64,000 bases of DNA from Pseudorhodoplanes sp049324435 (GTDB lineage: Bacteria; Pseudomonadota; Alphaproteobacteria; Rhizobiales; Xanthobacteraceae): assembly GCA_049324435.1 (NCBI GenBank), contig JBMOOQ010000028.1, positions 124,001-188,000 on the forward strand. The letters run 5' to 3'. Positions 19,648 to 28,069 of the stretch are shown piece by piece (position 1 is the first letter of the stretch; every line of letters begins with the position of its first letter). A program made the position numbers and the translations under genes. A model generated the notes under the pieces. That model had not been told where the DNA came from. It worked only from the letters and a program-made list of their open reading frames with translations, and did not search any database.

Positions 19648-21030
19648 ATGACCGACGACAATCCGGCACAAGACAAAAACCAGTCAAAGCCTGGCGAAGC
19701 CGGCGCCGCGCGGTCCAAGCGCCCGACCACCATCGATCTGAAGGCAACCGAGATAAAACCGGAACCTGCTCAAGAACCTGCTCAAGCGAGTGCGCAGAAG
19801 TCAATGCAGGAACCAATACGGGAACCCGGACGGAAACCGGTTTCTGCTGCCGAGCCGCCGCGGTCCGACTCCGGCGGGTCGGCTTTCGCAGCCTCCAGCT
19901 CCACAACCGGCACGGCGCCGCCGCGCGAGGATGCGGCGCCTTCTGCGCCGAACAGTTCGCCCTGGCCCGCTATGGGAGTTGCCGCAGCCGCGGCGGTGGT
20001 GTTGTTTGCGGTGGGACTTGGTGCCGGATACTGGATGTCGGATCGCCTGTCCGCTCAGCGTGTGCCTGCGACCACGCCGGCCGCAACAACGCTCTCGCCG
20101 GAATTGCTGGCGCGGATCGACAAGCTGGAAGCGCTGGCCGGGGCGCTGCAAAAGGGCGACCCACAGCTTCAGTTACGCCTTGCCAAGCTCGAAGCGCAGG
20201 CCGCCGCACCGCGCGCCGACGATCAGCAATTGATCGCCCGCATTGCCGCCGCCGAGGCTGCGGTGAAAACGCTCGCCGATCTGACCGCCTCGCGCGAGAA
20301 GCGGAGCGACGACATCGCAGCTCTGGCTCGCGAGGCGCGTGAGCGCGCGTCGAGTGCAGCGTCCGCCGCGGAGGCGGCGCAAAGGGCTCAGTCGGGATCG
20401 CCGGAAACGCGGGCCGACCTCGATGCATTGATGGCGCGTCTTGCTGCGCTCGAACAGGCCTCGCGCAATCAACAGGCCGAGCTCGCCAGGCGAGCCACAC
20501 TGGACGACACAAAGGGACGCTTCGCCATCGCCGCGCTGGCGTTGCGCGACGCGGTGGACAGCGGGATGCCGTTCGCGTCGGAACTCGCGGTGGTGAAATC
20601 GCTGTCCGGAGAATCGGCGGCCATCGTCGCGCTCGAACCGCTCGCCGCATCCGGCGTCCCGAGTAGCGAGGCGCTTGCTCGCGAGCTGGCCGCACTCATG
20701 CCGGCGATCTGGAAGGTTGCGCGCAAGGATGCAGCGCAGCAGGGCACGTTCCTTGAGCGGCTGCAGGCGAATGCCTCGAAGATCGTGCGTGTCCGGCCGG
20801 CTGGCGATGCCGTCGGCGACGATCCGGCGAGCGTGAGTGCGAGAATCGAGTCTCGGGCCGATCGTGCCGATATCCGCGGGGCGTTGGCAGAGCTTGCGAA
20901 GCTCCCGGCCGATGCGCGGGCGCCGGCGGAGGGGTGGATCAAAAAGGCGCAGGCTCGCAACGCCGCGATCGCTGCGGCACGGAGCGTTTCGCAATCCGCA
21001 CTATCTGCGCTCACCAAATCCGGATCGTGA
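19648..21030 (+). CDS. Mitofilin-like inner-membrane protein (COG4223 type)
   Basis: 460-residue membrane-anchored protein. Residues 1-100 are Pro/Ala/Glu-rich and disordered-looking, with repeated EPAQ units. A single transmembrane segment follows (about 108-130, MGVAAAAAVVLFAVGLGAGYW). The rest is a long Ala/Glu/Arg coiled coil and a C-terminal helical domain. Alphaproteobacterial proteins between hemD and hemY are related to the mitochondrial crista organiser Mic60/mitofilin, known to shape intracytoplasmic membranes in some species. The ATG at 19648 has GAGGAGA upstream. It lies 94 bases after hemD and 9 bases before hemY. Confidence 0.82.
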   Translation: MTDDNPAQDKNQSKPGEAGAARSKRPTTIDLKATEIKPEPAQEPAQASAQKSMQEPIREPGRKPVSAAEPPRSDSGGSAFAASSSTTGTAPPREDAAPSAPNSSPWPAMGVAAAAAVVLFAVGLGAGYWMSDRLSAQRVPATTPAATTLSPELLARIDKLEALAGALQKGDPQLQLRLAKLEAQAAAPRADDQQLIARIAAAEAAVKTLADLTASREKRSDDIAALAREARERASSAASAAEAAQRAQSGSPETRADLDALMARLAALEQASRNQQAELARRATLDDTKGRFAIAALALRDAVDSGMPFASELAVVKSLSGESAAIVALEPLAASGVPSSEALARELAALMPAIWKVARKDAAQQGTFLERLQANASKIVRVRPAGDAVGDDPASVSARIESRADRADIRGALAELAKLPADARAPAEGWIKKAQARNAAIAAARSVSQSALSALTKSGS

Positions 21031-21039
21031 GGCGCGTCG

Positions 21040-22596
21040 ATGATCCGGGTCGCGCTGTTTCTCTTTGTTGTCGGGCTGATCGCGCTGGGCGTGAGCTGGC
21101 TTGCGGATCGTCCGGGTGAGGTTGCGGTCACCTGGCTTGGCTGGCGGATCGAAACCTCGCTGATGGTGCTGCTCGCGGCGCTTTTGGCGATCGTGGCGGC
21201 TTGCATGGCGTTGTGGTCGATGCTGCGCGGGCTGTGGCGGTCGCCGCGCAAGATTGCTGAGTCCATGCGCAGCCGTCGCGAAGGCCGCAGCCAGCGTGCG
21301 ATCATGCACGGTCTGATCGCGGTCGGCGCTGGCGATGTGCGCGCGGCCCAACGCTATGCGGAGGAGGCGCGCAGACTCGCGCCGGACGATCCGCTGTCGC
21401 TGTTGCTGACGGCGCAGTCTGCGCAGCTCAGCGGCGACCGGACGGCCGCCGAGCGAGCCTTCCGCCGTATGGCCGGCCATGACCGGACCAGACTTCTTGG
21501 GCTGCGCGGGATGTTTATCGAGGCGCAGCGCCGCGACGACATCGCAGGCGCGCGCGCCTATGCCGAGGAAGCCGCGAAGATTGCGCCGTCGTTGCCATGG
21601 GCGGGGACTGCCGCCCTGCAGATCCGTTGCGCAAGCGGCGACTGGGCCGGGGCTCTCGACATGCTGGAGAAGAACCGTGCGGCCGGGGCGCTCGACCGCG
21701 CGGCGTATCGCCGTCAGCGCGCCGTGCTGCTGACAGCGCGCGCTCTCGCGCTGGAGGATAGCGAACGCGAGACCTCCCAGGCTCTCGTTTATGAAGCCGT
21801 GAAGCTTGCGCCCGACCTCGTCCCGGCGGTTACGCTCGCCGCGCGTTACCTTGCGGAAGGCGGCGATCTGCGCAAGGCGACGCGCATGATCGAGCGCGCC
21901 TGGCAGGCGACCCCACATCCCGATCTCGCGGAGACCTATGCCTATCTCCGCCTCGGGGATTCGGCGCGCGACCGGCTCACGCGTGTACGGCGGCTAGCTG
22001 CGCTTGCGCCGGACAATGTTGAAAGTGCGCTTGCGCTCGCGCGCGCGGCCATTGATGCCCGGGAATTCGCCGAAGCCCGCAACGCATTATCGCCATTCCT
22101 CGCCAAGCCGACGCAGCGCGTTGCCTTGCTGATGGCTGATCTGGAGCAGGCCGAATTCGCCGATGAGGGCCGCTCGCGCGAATGGACCGCGCGTGCGGTC
22201 TATGCTGCGCGCGATCCAGCATGGACGGCGGATGGGTATGTGTCGGATCAGTGGCTGCCGATGTCGCCGGTCACCGGCCGCATCGATGCGTTCGAGTGGA
22301 AGGCGCCGGCAGGCGCGATTGAACCCTCGCCTGCAGCCGAGGTTGAGTCCGAACCGGAGCCGGCGCGGCCGGTGATCGAGGCCAAGCCGGCCGCGGCGCC
22401 CGCTGCCGCCGCAGCTACCACGCCGCCGGCACAGCCGGATCCGGCTCCTGCTCCGCGGGCCGTTGCCGGAACGCGCCAGGTGCCCGAAACCGTTGTGCCG
22501 ATCGCGCATGTGCCGGACGATCCGGGTCCCGACCCGGAGCCGCTGGCGGATTCTCCCGCTCCGTCTCCCGGCTGGAAGCGCCTGTTCTTTTTCTGA
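21040..22596 (+). CDS. hemY: HemY-like tetratricopeptide membrane protein
   Basis: 518 residues. Two N-terminal transmembrane helices (about 4-20 and 40-62) form the HemY_N domain, followed by TPR-like helical repeats to about residue 400 and a Pro/Ala-rich tail ending GWKRLFFF. Despite its name, this proteobacterial HemY is not protoporphyrinogen oxidase; a role with the adjacent haem genes is inferred from conserved linkage. It begins 9 bases after the mitofilin-like gene. Confidence 0.9.
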   Translation: MIRVALFLFVVGLIALGVSWLADRPGEVAVTWLGWRIETSLMVLLAALLAIVAACMALWSMLRGLWRSPRKIAESMRSRREGRSQRAIMHGLIAVGAGDVRAAQRYAEEARRLAPDDPLSLLLTAQSAQLSGDRTAAERAFRRMAGHDRTRLLGLRGMFIEAQRRDDIAGARAYAEEAAKIAPSLPWAGTAALQIRCASGDWAGALDMLEKNRAAGALDRAAYRRQRAVLLTARALALEDSERETSQALVYEAVKLAPDLVPAVTLAARYLAEGGDLRKATRMIERAWQATPHPDLAETYAYLRLGDSARDRLTRVRRLAALAPDNVESALALARAAIDAREFAEARNALSPFLAKPTQRVALLMADLEQAEFADEGRSREWTARAVYAARDPAWTADGYVSDQWLPMSPVTGRIDAFEWKAPAGAIEPSPAAEVESEPEPARPVIEAKPAAAPAAAAATTPPAQPDPAPAPRAVAGTRQVPETVVPIAHVPDDPGPDPEPLADSPAPSPGWKRLFFF

Positions 22597-22669
22597 CCGG
22601 CGACGGGCCGAACCTTGAAAAGTGGGGTTTGGACCGCTATCAGGGGCGCCTTACCGTATCCAGCAACGG

Positions 22670-22741
22670 GCCGGCGTAGCTCAGTGGTAGAGCATCCGCT
22701 TCGTAAGCGGGTGGTCGGGGGTTCAAATCCCTCCGCCGGCA
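22670..22741 (+). tRNA. tRNA-Thr (anticodon CGT), CCA encoded
   Basis: A full cloverleaf can be drawn. The acceptor GCCGGCG pairs with CGCCGGC, the D-stem is GCTC/GAGC, and the anticodon loop TTCGTAA gives CGT. The T-loop TTCAAAT closes on GGGGG/CCCTC with one mismatch. The discriminator is A (22741), and CCA follows at 22742-22744. An IS481 remnant begins about 5-11 bases downstream. Confidence 0.95.
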
Positions 22742-22749
22742 CCACGTCT

Positions 22750-23118
22750 TGAAGGGTCCATTCCGGACACATAGGTTACGTTTCATTCTGGAGACATGGG
22801 TAACACTTTTGGCCCGAACGGGTTTTCGACCGGTTGGAGCCTGCATGTCTCGTCGTCGAAGTAGCCGAGATCATAGTCATGAAGGTGACGAGCCAAATCC
22901 GCTCGATCACCTGTTTGATTCCGACGTTTTGGCCAGCGAAGACCTGGCTGAGATTGATCTTCTGGCGGTTGAAGCAGATGCGGCCGCAGGTATCGCCGTC
23001 CAGCAAGCGGGCGATGAACTTCAGCCGTTCATCCATGGGGTTACACTCCTCCCAGGGCATTTTGCTCTCCCCGCAAAAGGCCCCATTGTGTAACCCATGT
23101 GCCCGGAATGAACTGTCA
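22750..23118 (-). mobile_element. IS481-family remnant with near-complete ends and internal deletion
   Basis: Imperfect terminal inverted repeats are visible: 22756-22779 and 23090-23113 match at 21 of 24 positions. Between them, on the minus strand, lie only the first about 24 and last about 60 codons of an IS481-type transposase. No target duplication is evident, so the outer limits are approximate. A third copy of the end sequence, less similar, overlaps the transposase C-terminal codons at 22782-22806. Confidence 0.7.
22783..23060 (-). pseudogene. IS481 transposase, internally deleted and frameshifted
   Basis: The N-terminus MPWEECNPMDERLKF is that of IS481 integrases. After ARLLDGD the frame jumps to the C-terminal text CGRICFNRQKINLSQVFAG..., so the HTH and the DDE catalytic core are gone. 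Near 22880 a frameshift separates IWLVTF from DYDLGYFDDE..NPFGPKVLPMSPE, which is readable in another frame down to the stop at 22783. It is not functional. Confidence 0.75.
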
Positions 23119-23255
23119 CCCCTCTCTCAGGAAGGACAGAATGTCCGGCCAGGTTTCATCGGCCATGGACCGCGATGCTGAGCGCCGCGCAATCGTCATG
23201 TGTCTGGGTCGTTTCAAGCACGGTTCAGCGGCGTCCCTGCGCTCTTCACGCGGTT

Positions 23256-23271
23256 TGTGACGCCGATCACA
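23256..23271. promoter_or_regulatory. Perfect CRP-type palindrome TGTGA-N6-TCACA
   Basis: TGTGACGCCGATCACA is an exact match to the CRP/Crp-like half-site consensus with 6-base spacing. It lies 70 bases upstream of the small exported protein gene and 1.05 kb from the start of a Crp-family gene whose recognition helix contains SRES. The likely role is control of the 23341 gene; binding is inference. Confidence 0.6.
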
Positions 23272-23340
23272 GACCTGGGCCCGCAGCGGTCTTACATGCC
23301 GGATCGGATGGTCTTTCCCTCGATGACAGGGAGACTGAAC

Positions 23341-23550
23341 ATGATCCGCAAAACGTCTTTCATGCTGATCGTCTCGGGCTGCGCGATTGCGGCGGCGATT
23401 GCGCTGTCTTCCGGAGCGCACAAGCCCGATGCCGTTCAGAGCGCGGGCTATGCCTATCACTACCAGACACCCACGCCCCGCACCGTCAATCGTCACATTC
23501 TGGACGATTGCTTTTCGCGGCCGGTCGAATGCGGTCTGGTCGTGTGGTAG
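23341..23550 (+). CDS. Small exported protein of unknown function
   Basis: 69 residues that I do not recognise. An N-terminal signal-like segment (KTSFMLIVSGCAIAAAIALSS) is followed by a short mature part rich in Tyr, His, Thr and Pro with two Cys (DDCF and ECGL) that could form a disulfide in the periplasm. The start has AGGGAGA about 7 bases upstream. A perfect CRP-type site lies 70 bases upstream. It is convergent with the Crp-like regulator gene. The hydrophobic stretch also contains a Cys (SGCA), so a lipoprotein is possible, though the lipobox is poor. Confidence 0.6.
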   Translation: MIRKTSFMLIVSGCAIAAAIALSSGAHKPDAVQSAGYAYHYQTPTPRTVNRHILDDCFSRPVECGLVVW

Positions 23551-23616
23551 CGGCACCGCGCCTTCTGGCGCCGGCCTGAGCGGCCGTCCGGGACATACGC
23601 GCCGCAGCAGCAGAAC

Positions 23617-24318
23617 TCAGTCCCGCCCATCGGCAATGGCAGTAAGCGACGCAATATCGATGAGAACGATTTCGCCGCGCTCAAGGTGAATCCATTTCAG
23701 ATTCTCCCAGTCGCGCAATTGCTTGTTCGTGCTTTCCCGCGAGGCCCCGATCATCTGCGCGAGCTCGCTCTGCGTGAGCGAAATTCTTGCACCCCCCGCG
23801 GTTTCGCGCAGGCGCAGCAGCGTCTTGGCGAGCTTGGCCGGCAGATCGAGAAACATGACCTCTTCAACCTGCCGGCTGGTGTTACGCAGGCGCGCGCACA
23901 GGACCTCGATCAGTTTTTGCGAAATGTCCGGACTGCTGTGAACCAGGGGCAAGAAGTCGCGGCGCTCTATAACGACCAGCTTGCAATCGGTAAGCGCGAT
24001 GACATCCGCGGTCCGCTCGCCGCCGTCGAGCAGCGCAATCTCGCCGAATATGTCACCTGGACTCAGGACATTGAGAACGGCGTATTTTCCCTGTGCCGAG
24101 AACGAGATGACTTTGACCTGACCTTCCAGGATAGCAAACAGGCTGGAGCCAGGATCGCCTTTCGCAAAAATTGTGGCGCCCTTCTCGATCGTTCTTACGC
24201 GCGCATGCGCCCGCAGCTGCCGGAGGAGATCAGGCCCCAGAATGCCAAAAATCGGGTGATCTCGGAAGAATGCGAGCCGATCTGCGATCTGCATTTGCGC
24301 CGGCGTCTCTGTCGTCAT
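23617..24318 (-). CDS. Crp/Fnr-family transcriptional regulator, Crp-like
   Basis: 233 residues: a cyclic-nucleotide-binding domain (about 20-140), a dimer helix, then a winged HTH (about 165-225). The phosphate-binding cassette FGEIALLDGGERTADV keeps the Glu and Arg-Thr that contact cAMP. The recognition helix GASRESTNKQ keeps the Arg-Glu pair that reads GTGA in E. coli CRP, with Lys where CRP has its third contact Arg. There are no N-terminal cysteines, so it is not an oxygen-sensing Fnr. It overlaps the upstream cyclase gene by 4 bases (ATGA), so the sensor and cAMP source are probably translated together. Confidence 0.9.
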   Translation of the reverse strand: MTTETPAQMQIADRLAFFRDHPIFGILGPDLLRQLRAHARVRTIEKGATIFAKGDPGSSLFAILEGQVKVISFSAQGKYAVLNVLSPGDIFGEIALLDGGERTADVIALTDCKLVVIERRDFLPLVHSSPDISQKLIEVLCARLRNTSRQVEEVMFLDLPAKLAKTLLRLRETAGGARISLTQSELAQMIGASRESTNKQLRDWENLKWIHLERGEIVLIDIASLTAIADGRD

Positions 24319-27300
24319 GATCGGTCCGGAGGCAATTCAGGCCGGTCCGCATCGGCGCAGCCAGCAGCGGCGATTCTGAGATCGCATGCTTGTTTGAGAT
24401 CGTGGGTATCGTGTCCCTCACGAAACCAGTCATGAATCGGCGCAAGAAGATTGAGCGCGTCTCCGCTTTTACCGTGCGTGTGCCACAGCGCCGCGAGCCC
24501 CGTCGCCGCCCGCAACTCGAAAGCTTTCGCATTTTGCGTCCGCGCGACGTCGATCGCCATTCTCAGTGCCGTCTGCGCCTCGCGCTCGCGGCTCGGTCCA
24601 AACGAGAGCAGCGTCTGCGCCTTCTGGCGATACAACTCCGCTTCCCATGACCGTCCGGTCACGTCGTCGAGCCCGGCCAGAGATCTCTCGATGATCGAGA
24701 GCGCAGCATCATAATCACCGGATTGTGCAACCATATCCGCCAGCCAGCAGTCCATCATTGGAAGCATATACCCGACCCCGTGACTGCGCATCGCCATGAG
24801 CCCCGACCTGATCTCGTCGGCCGCCATCTCCGCATGCCCGAGGCAGCCCAGTGCATAGCCTCGCGACACCCGCGAAAGCAGCTCGTAGAGCAGGAACCGC
24901 TGTTCGCGAGAGATCGTAAGACTTGAGTCTGCGTTGGCCAATGCGGCTTCCGGCTCGCCGCGAAAGAGATGTACGACCGACGTCATATAATGCGCAAAAG
25001 CGATGCTGTAGGGCTGGACCAAATCGCGCGCGAGGTTGAGAGCGTCAGATACCCGCGCCAGCGCCTGCGCCGGATATCCGAGGATCCACAAGTCCCACGA
25101 GAGGAGCAGGAGCGAGGCCGCTTCGGGCTCAACCATGTACCGGCTGAACAGGGATTGCTGGCTGCGCCGTTTCGACAGGACGATCGCCTCATCGAAATGC
25201 TGTTTGGATCGCAGGAACTCTCCGGCAGAGAGCAGCGTGCTGCCCATCACGCGATGCCCGACCATCAAGGGGACGGCATCGTCGAAGGCTTCTGCGCGCG
25301 ACAGGAACTCGTTCGCCATATTGAGCGCAGCGTCATTCTTGCCACCCATCCAGGAATGACCCCAAAGCCCATAGAGTGCCTGAAAGTACTCAGCGGGGCT
25401 GTTTCTCTGCAAACAGAGCGTGCGTGCGCGCGCGAACGCTTCTCGGGTCTCTTCGGCTGGATAGCCGCGCACGGCGATGAGCGGAATGCCAAGCGCGAGC
25501 TGGAGCTGGATCTCGCGGGACGCGCGCTCGGGAGTGTCCGGCCAGCTCGCGAGGCCTTCCAGGGCCTTACGGAAATGCGCGATGGCTTCCACGTTGGCTG
25601 ACTGGGCCAGCGCGCGCTGTCCGGCCTTGTACCAGAAGTCGACTGCCTGCGCACGATTGCCGGCTTCACTATAATGATGAGCGAGCAGTTCCGGCTGAGT
25701 CTCGGCAATCTCCGCCGCGTGGACTTCGATGATCGCAGCAATGTCCGCGTGCATCTGCCGTCGGCTGCTCTTAAGCAGAGAGCCGTAGATCGCGTCGCGC
25801 AGTAGAGCATGCTTGAACGCGAACTGGACCTGAGGCGAAAGTCCGACACGATAGACGATGTCAGCCTCCTCAAGCCTGGTAAGCGCCATGCGGAGTTCAC
25901 TCTCGCCGATCGGCAAGGCAAACGAGATGAGCTCGTAGGAAAATTCACGTCCGATCACAGCGGCGATCTGCGCGAGGCGGCGTCCTTGCGGAACCCGGTC
26001 GACGCGCTCCATCAAGGCGTCGTAAAGGGTGTCGGGCACCTTCAATTCGGCCGCCTGCGCGCCGGATTCCGCGGCTTCATCGAAGGTGCGGCCGCGTATC
26101 GAGGACAGGACGCTGTTCGTCAATTCTTCAATAAAGAGCGGAAGCCCATCGGCCCTTTCGATAATTTGGTCGACGACCGGTTGCGTCATCCGCCCTTCCC
26201 TGATGCAGATCGCATCGACCATTCCTGCAACTTCGCTCCGCGACAGGCGCGTCAGCGAATGAATTGTGACATTGGCCCGAGTCATCCAGGTCGGCCGGAA
26301 TTCCGGCCGATAAGACACGATTAACAAGATGCGTGCGCGATCGATCCGGCTGATCACAAGTTCGAGCAATTCGAGTGTCGAAGGATCGATCCAGTGGACA
26401 TCTTCGAAGATGCACAAGGTCGGCAACTCCGCGCTGAACGACAGGATCATATCGACCAGCGTGCTGACGATCCGGTTCTTGATTTGTTGCGGTGTCAGCC
26501 CTGTCAGCACATTCCGGCTGCCGTCGGTGATGGAGAGCAGGTTGGCCATCAGCGCGACACCTTCGTCGGTGTCGGTAAGTGTGCTGGGAAGGTAAGTCCG
26601 GAGTTTTTCAAGCTTATTCGAATCCGGTTCACGATGAGCGAACTGTGCCGCGCGCTCGATCTGTTCGATGATCGGAAAGAAGGCGCTCTGGCTATGGTAG
26701 GGCGAACACTGATGATTGAGCAGAAAGTGCGGCTCGGTCTGAATCTGGGCCTTCAACTCATGAATCAACCGCGATTTCCCCACGCCCGGAAGACCCGACA
26801 GCAGAACGACCTGTCCGTCGCCTTCTTTACTCTTCTGCCACCGGTCAAGAAGCATGCTTAATTCGGTCGAACGTCCGACGAGCGGAGTGAGCGTCTCGGT
26901 ATGTGCCGCATCGAACCGGCTCGGAAGGCTCTTTGCGCCAAGGACGCGATAGATCTGAAGCCTTCTCGTGATTCCTTTGAGCTCGTGGCGGCCGAGATCC
27001 TGATAGTCGAATGCGCCCGCCAGAAGTCGTCGTGTGGTTTCTGAAATCAGCACCGTGTTGGGTGAAGCAAGTGTCTGCAGACGCGCGGCGATATTTGGCG
27101 TCTCACCGACGGCATCGATCGATGTCGTATCGCTGGTGCTCCCGATTTCGCCGACGATGACCGGTCCGGAGCTGATGCCGACACGGGCCGCCAGAGTCAC
27201 TGGGCCTGCAACCTTTGTGATCGCAGCGATGGCGTCCAGTGCGGCATGGACCGCACGGATAGCGTCGTCCTCATGTGCGTTCGGCCACCCGAAGAAGGCC

Positions 27301-27872
27301 ATGACGCCGTCGCCCATATAGCGCGCGACCCATCCGCCATATCGCCGGATCGCGACGCTGCATGCATCCCTGTAGGCGGCAATAATGACCTGAAGATCTT
27401 CCGGCTCCATCGTCTCCGACATTTGCGTGGATGCCACGAGATCGCAGAATAATACGGTGATGTGGCGATGCTCGGCTTCGCGGTACGCTGAAAGGGTGCT
27501 GGTTGCCGGAGGGATAGGCGGCCGCGTGCGGCGAAAATGATTTGAGATCGCGCGCAGCAGTATTTTGCGGTGCCCCAGAGATAAGCCGAGACGCTCGAGA
27601 TCGGCTTCTGCAAGATCCGGCAGAAGATTGAAGTCGATATTGTGGTCGGCAAAGGTCCGGGCATATTGGCCGAGACCGTGACTGCCGAGCCATTCGACGA
27701 GATCGTGGACGGGTTTCGGCAATTGCGAAGCCTCGCTCTCCGGCAGGCTGCGATCGTGAGTCTTGCCAAGCGCAGCCCGCTTGGGCTGCGGCTCAGGTTG
27801 AGCCCACAGAACAAACATTACCATATAATTGAATATGCAAGTTCGCGCTTTGCTCTCGATCGGCCCGGACAC
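24315..27872 (-). CDS. SAM - class III nucleotide cyclase - AAA ATPase - TPR protein
   Basis: 1185-residue multidomain signalling protein. In order: a SAM-like domain (about 50-110, WLGSHGLGQYARTF), and a class III cyclase catalytic domain (about 135-320) with metal Asp residues in FCDLVAST and MGDGVMAFFG and the transition-state Asn/Arg in TPNIAARLQ. A STAND/AAA-type ATPase follows, with Walker A GLPGVGKSR near 360 and Walker B IFEDVHWID near 485. TPR-like repeats run from about 700 to the end. It likely makes cAMP under control of a bound ligand or partner. GTG at 27872 is used; ATGs at 27824 and 27818 are alternatives. It is followed by crp with an ATGA overlap. Confidence 0.9.
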   Translation of the reverse strand: MSGPIESKARTCIFNYMVMFVLWAQPEPQPKRAALGKTHDRSLPESEASQLPKPVHDLVEWLGSHGLGQYARTFADHNIDFNLLPDLAEADLERLGLSLGHRKILLRAISNHFRRTRPPIPPATSTLSAYREAEHRHITVLFCDLVASTQMSETMEPEDLQVIIAAYRDACSVAIRRYGGWVARYMGDGVMAFFGWPNAHEDDAIRAVHAALDAIAAITKVAGPVTLAARVGISSGPVIVGEIGSTSDTTSIDAVGETPNIAARLQTLASPNTVLISETTRRLLAGAFDYQDLGRHELKGITRRLQIYRVLGAKSLPSRFDAAHTETLTPLVGRSTELSMLLDRWQKSKEGDGQVVLLSGLPGVGKSRLIHELKAQIQTEPHFLLNHQCSPYHSQSAFFPIIEQIERAAQFAHREPDSNKLEKLRTYLPSTLTDTDEGVALMANLLSITDGSRNVLTGLTPQQIKNRIVSTLVDMILSFSAELPTLCIFEDVHWIDPSTLELLELVISRIDRARILLIVSYRPEFRPTWMTRANVTIHSLTRLSRSEVAGMVDAICIREGRMTQPVVDQIIERADGLPLFIEELTNSVLSSIRGRTFDEAAESGAQAAELKVPDTLYDALMERVDRVPQGRRLAQIAAVIGREFSYELISFALPIGESELRMALTRLEEADIVYRVGLSPQVQFAFKHALLRDAIYGSLLKSSRRQMHADIAAIIEVHAAEIAETQPELLAHHYSEAGNRAQAVDFWYKAGQRALAQSANVEAIAHFRKALEGLASWPDTPERASREIQLQLALGIPLIAVRGYPAEETREAFARARTLCLQRNSPAEYFQALYGLWGHSWMGGKNDAALNMANEFLSRAEAFDDAVPLMVGHRVMGSTLLSAGEFLRSKQHFDEAIVLSKRRSQQSLFSRYMVEPEAASLLLLSWDLWILGYPAQALARVSDALNLARDLVQPYSIAFAHYMTSVVHLFRGEPEAALANADSSLTISREQRFLLYELLSRVSRGYALGCLGHAEMAADEIRSGLMAMRSHGVGYMLPMMDCWLADMVAQSGDYDAALSIIERSLAGLDDVTGRSWEAELYRQKAQTLLSFGPSREREAQTALRMAIDVARTQNAKAFELRAATGLAALWHTHGKSGDALNLLAPIHDWFREGHDTHDLKQACDLRIAAAGCADADRPELPPDRS

Positions 27873-28069
27873 ACCAATCGATCACTGTCGGGCTGCTGCG
27901 TATTCTTGTTCTTGCTGAGATGTGCTGCTTCTTGCTGCTTATGTATGGCTGGTGGCCAAAGAGGCCGCCTGTTTGAGGCGCACATCAAAACGCTCGCGGC
28001 TCTCGCCACGTTCTGAACTGACAAACAATTTTCCACGCGCCATCTGGCGCGGGCTGCTTCACGTCGCGC

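Noticed and set aside
23617..24318. An oxygen-sensing Fnr-type regulator.
   Set aside because: No N-terminal cysteine cluster; the cAMP-cassette residues and DNA-reading Arg-Glu fit Crp.
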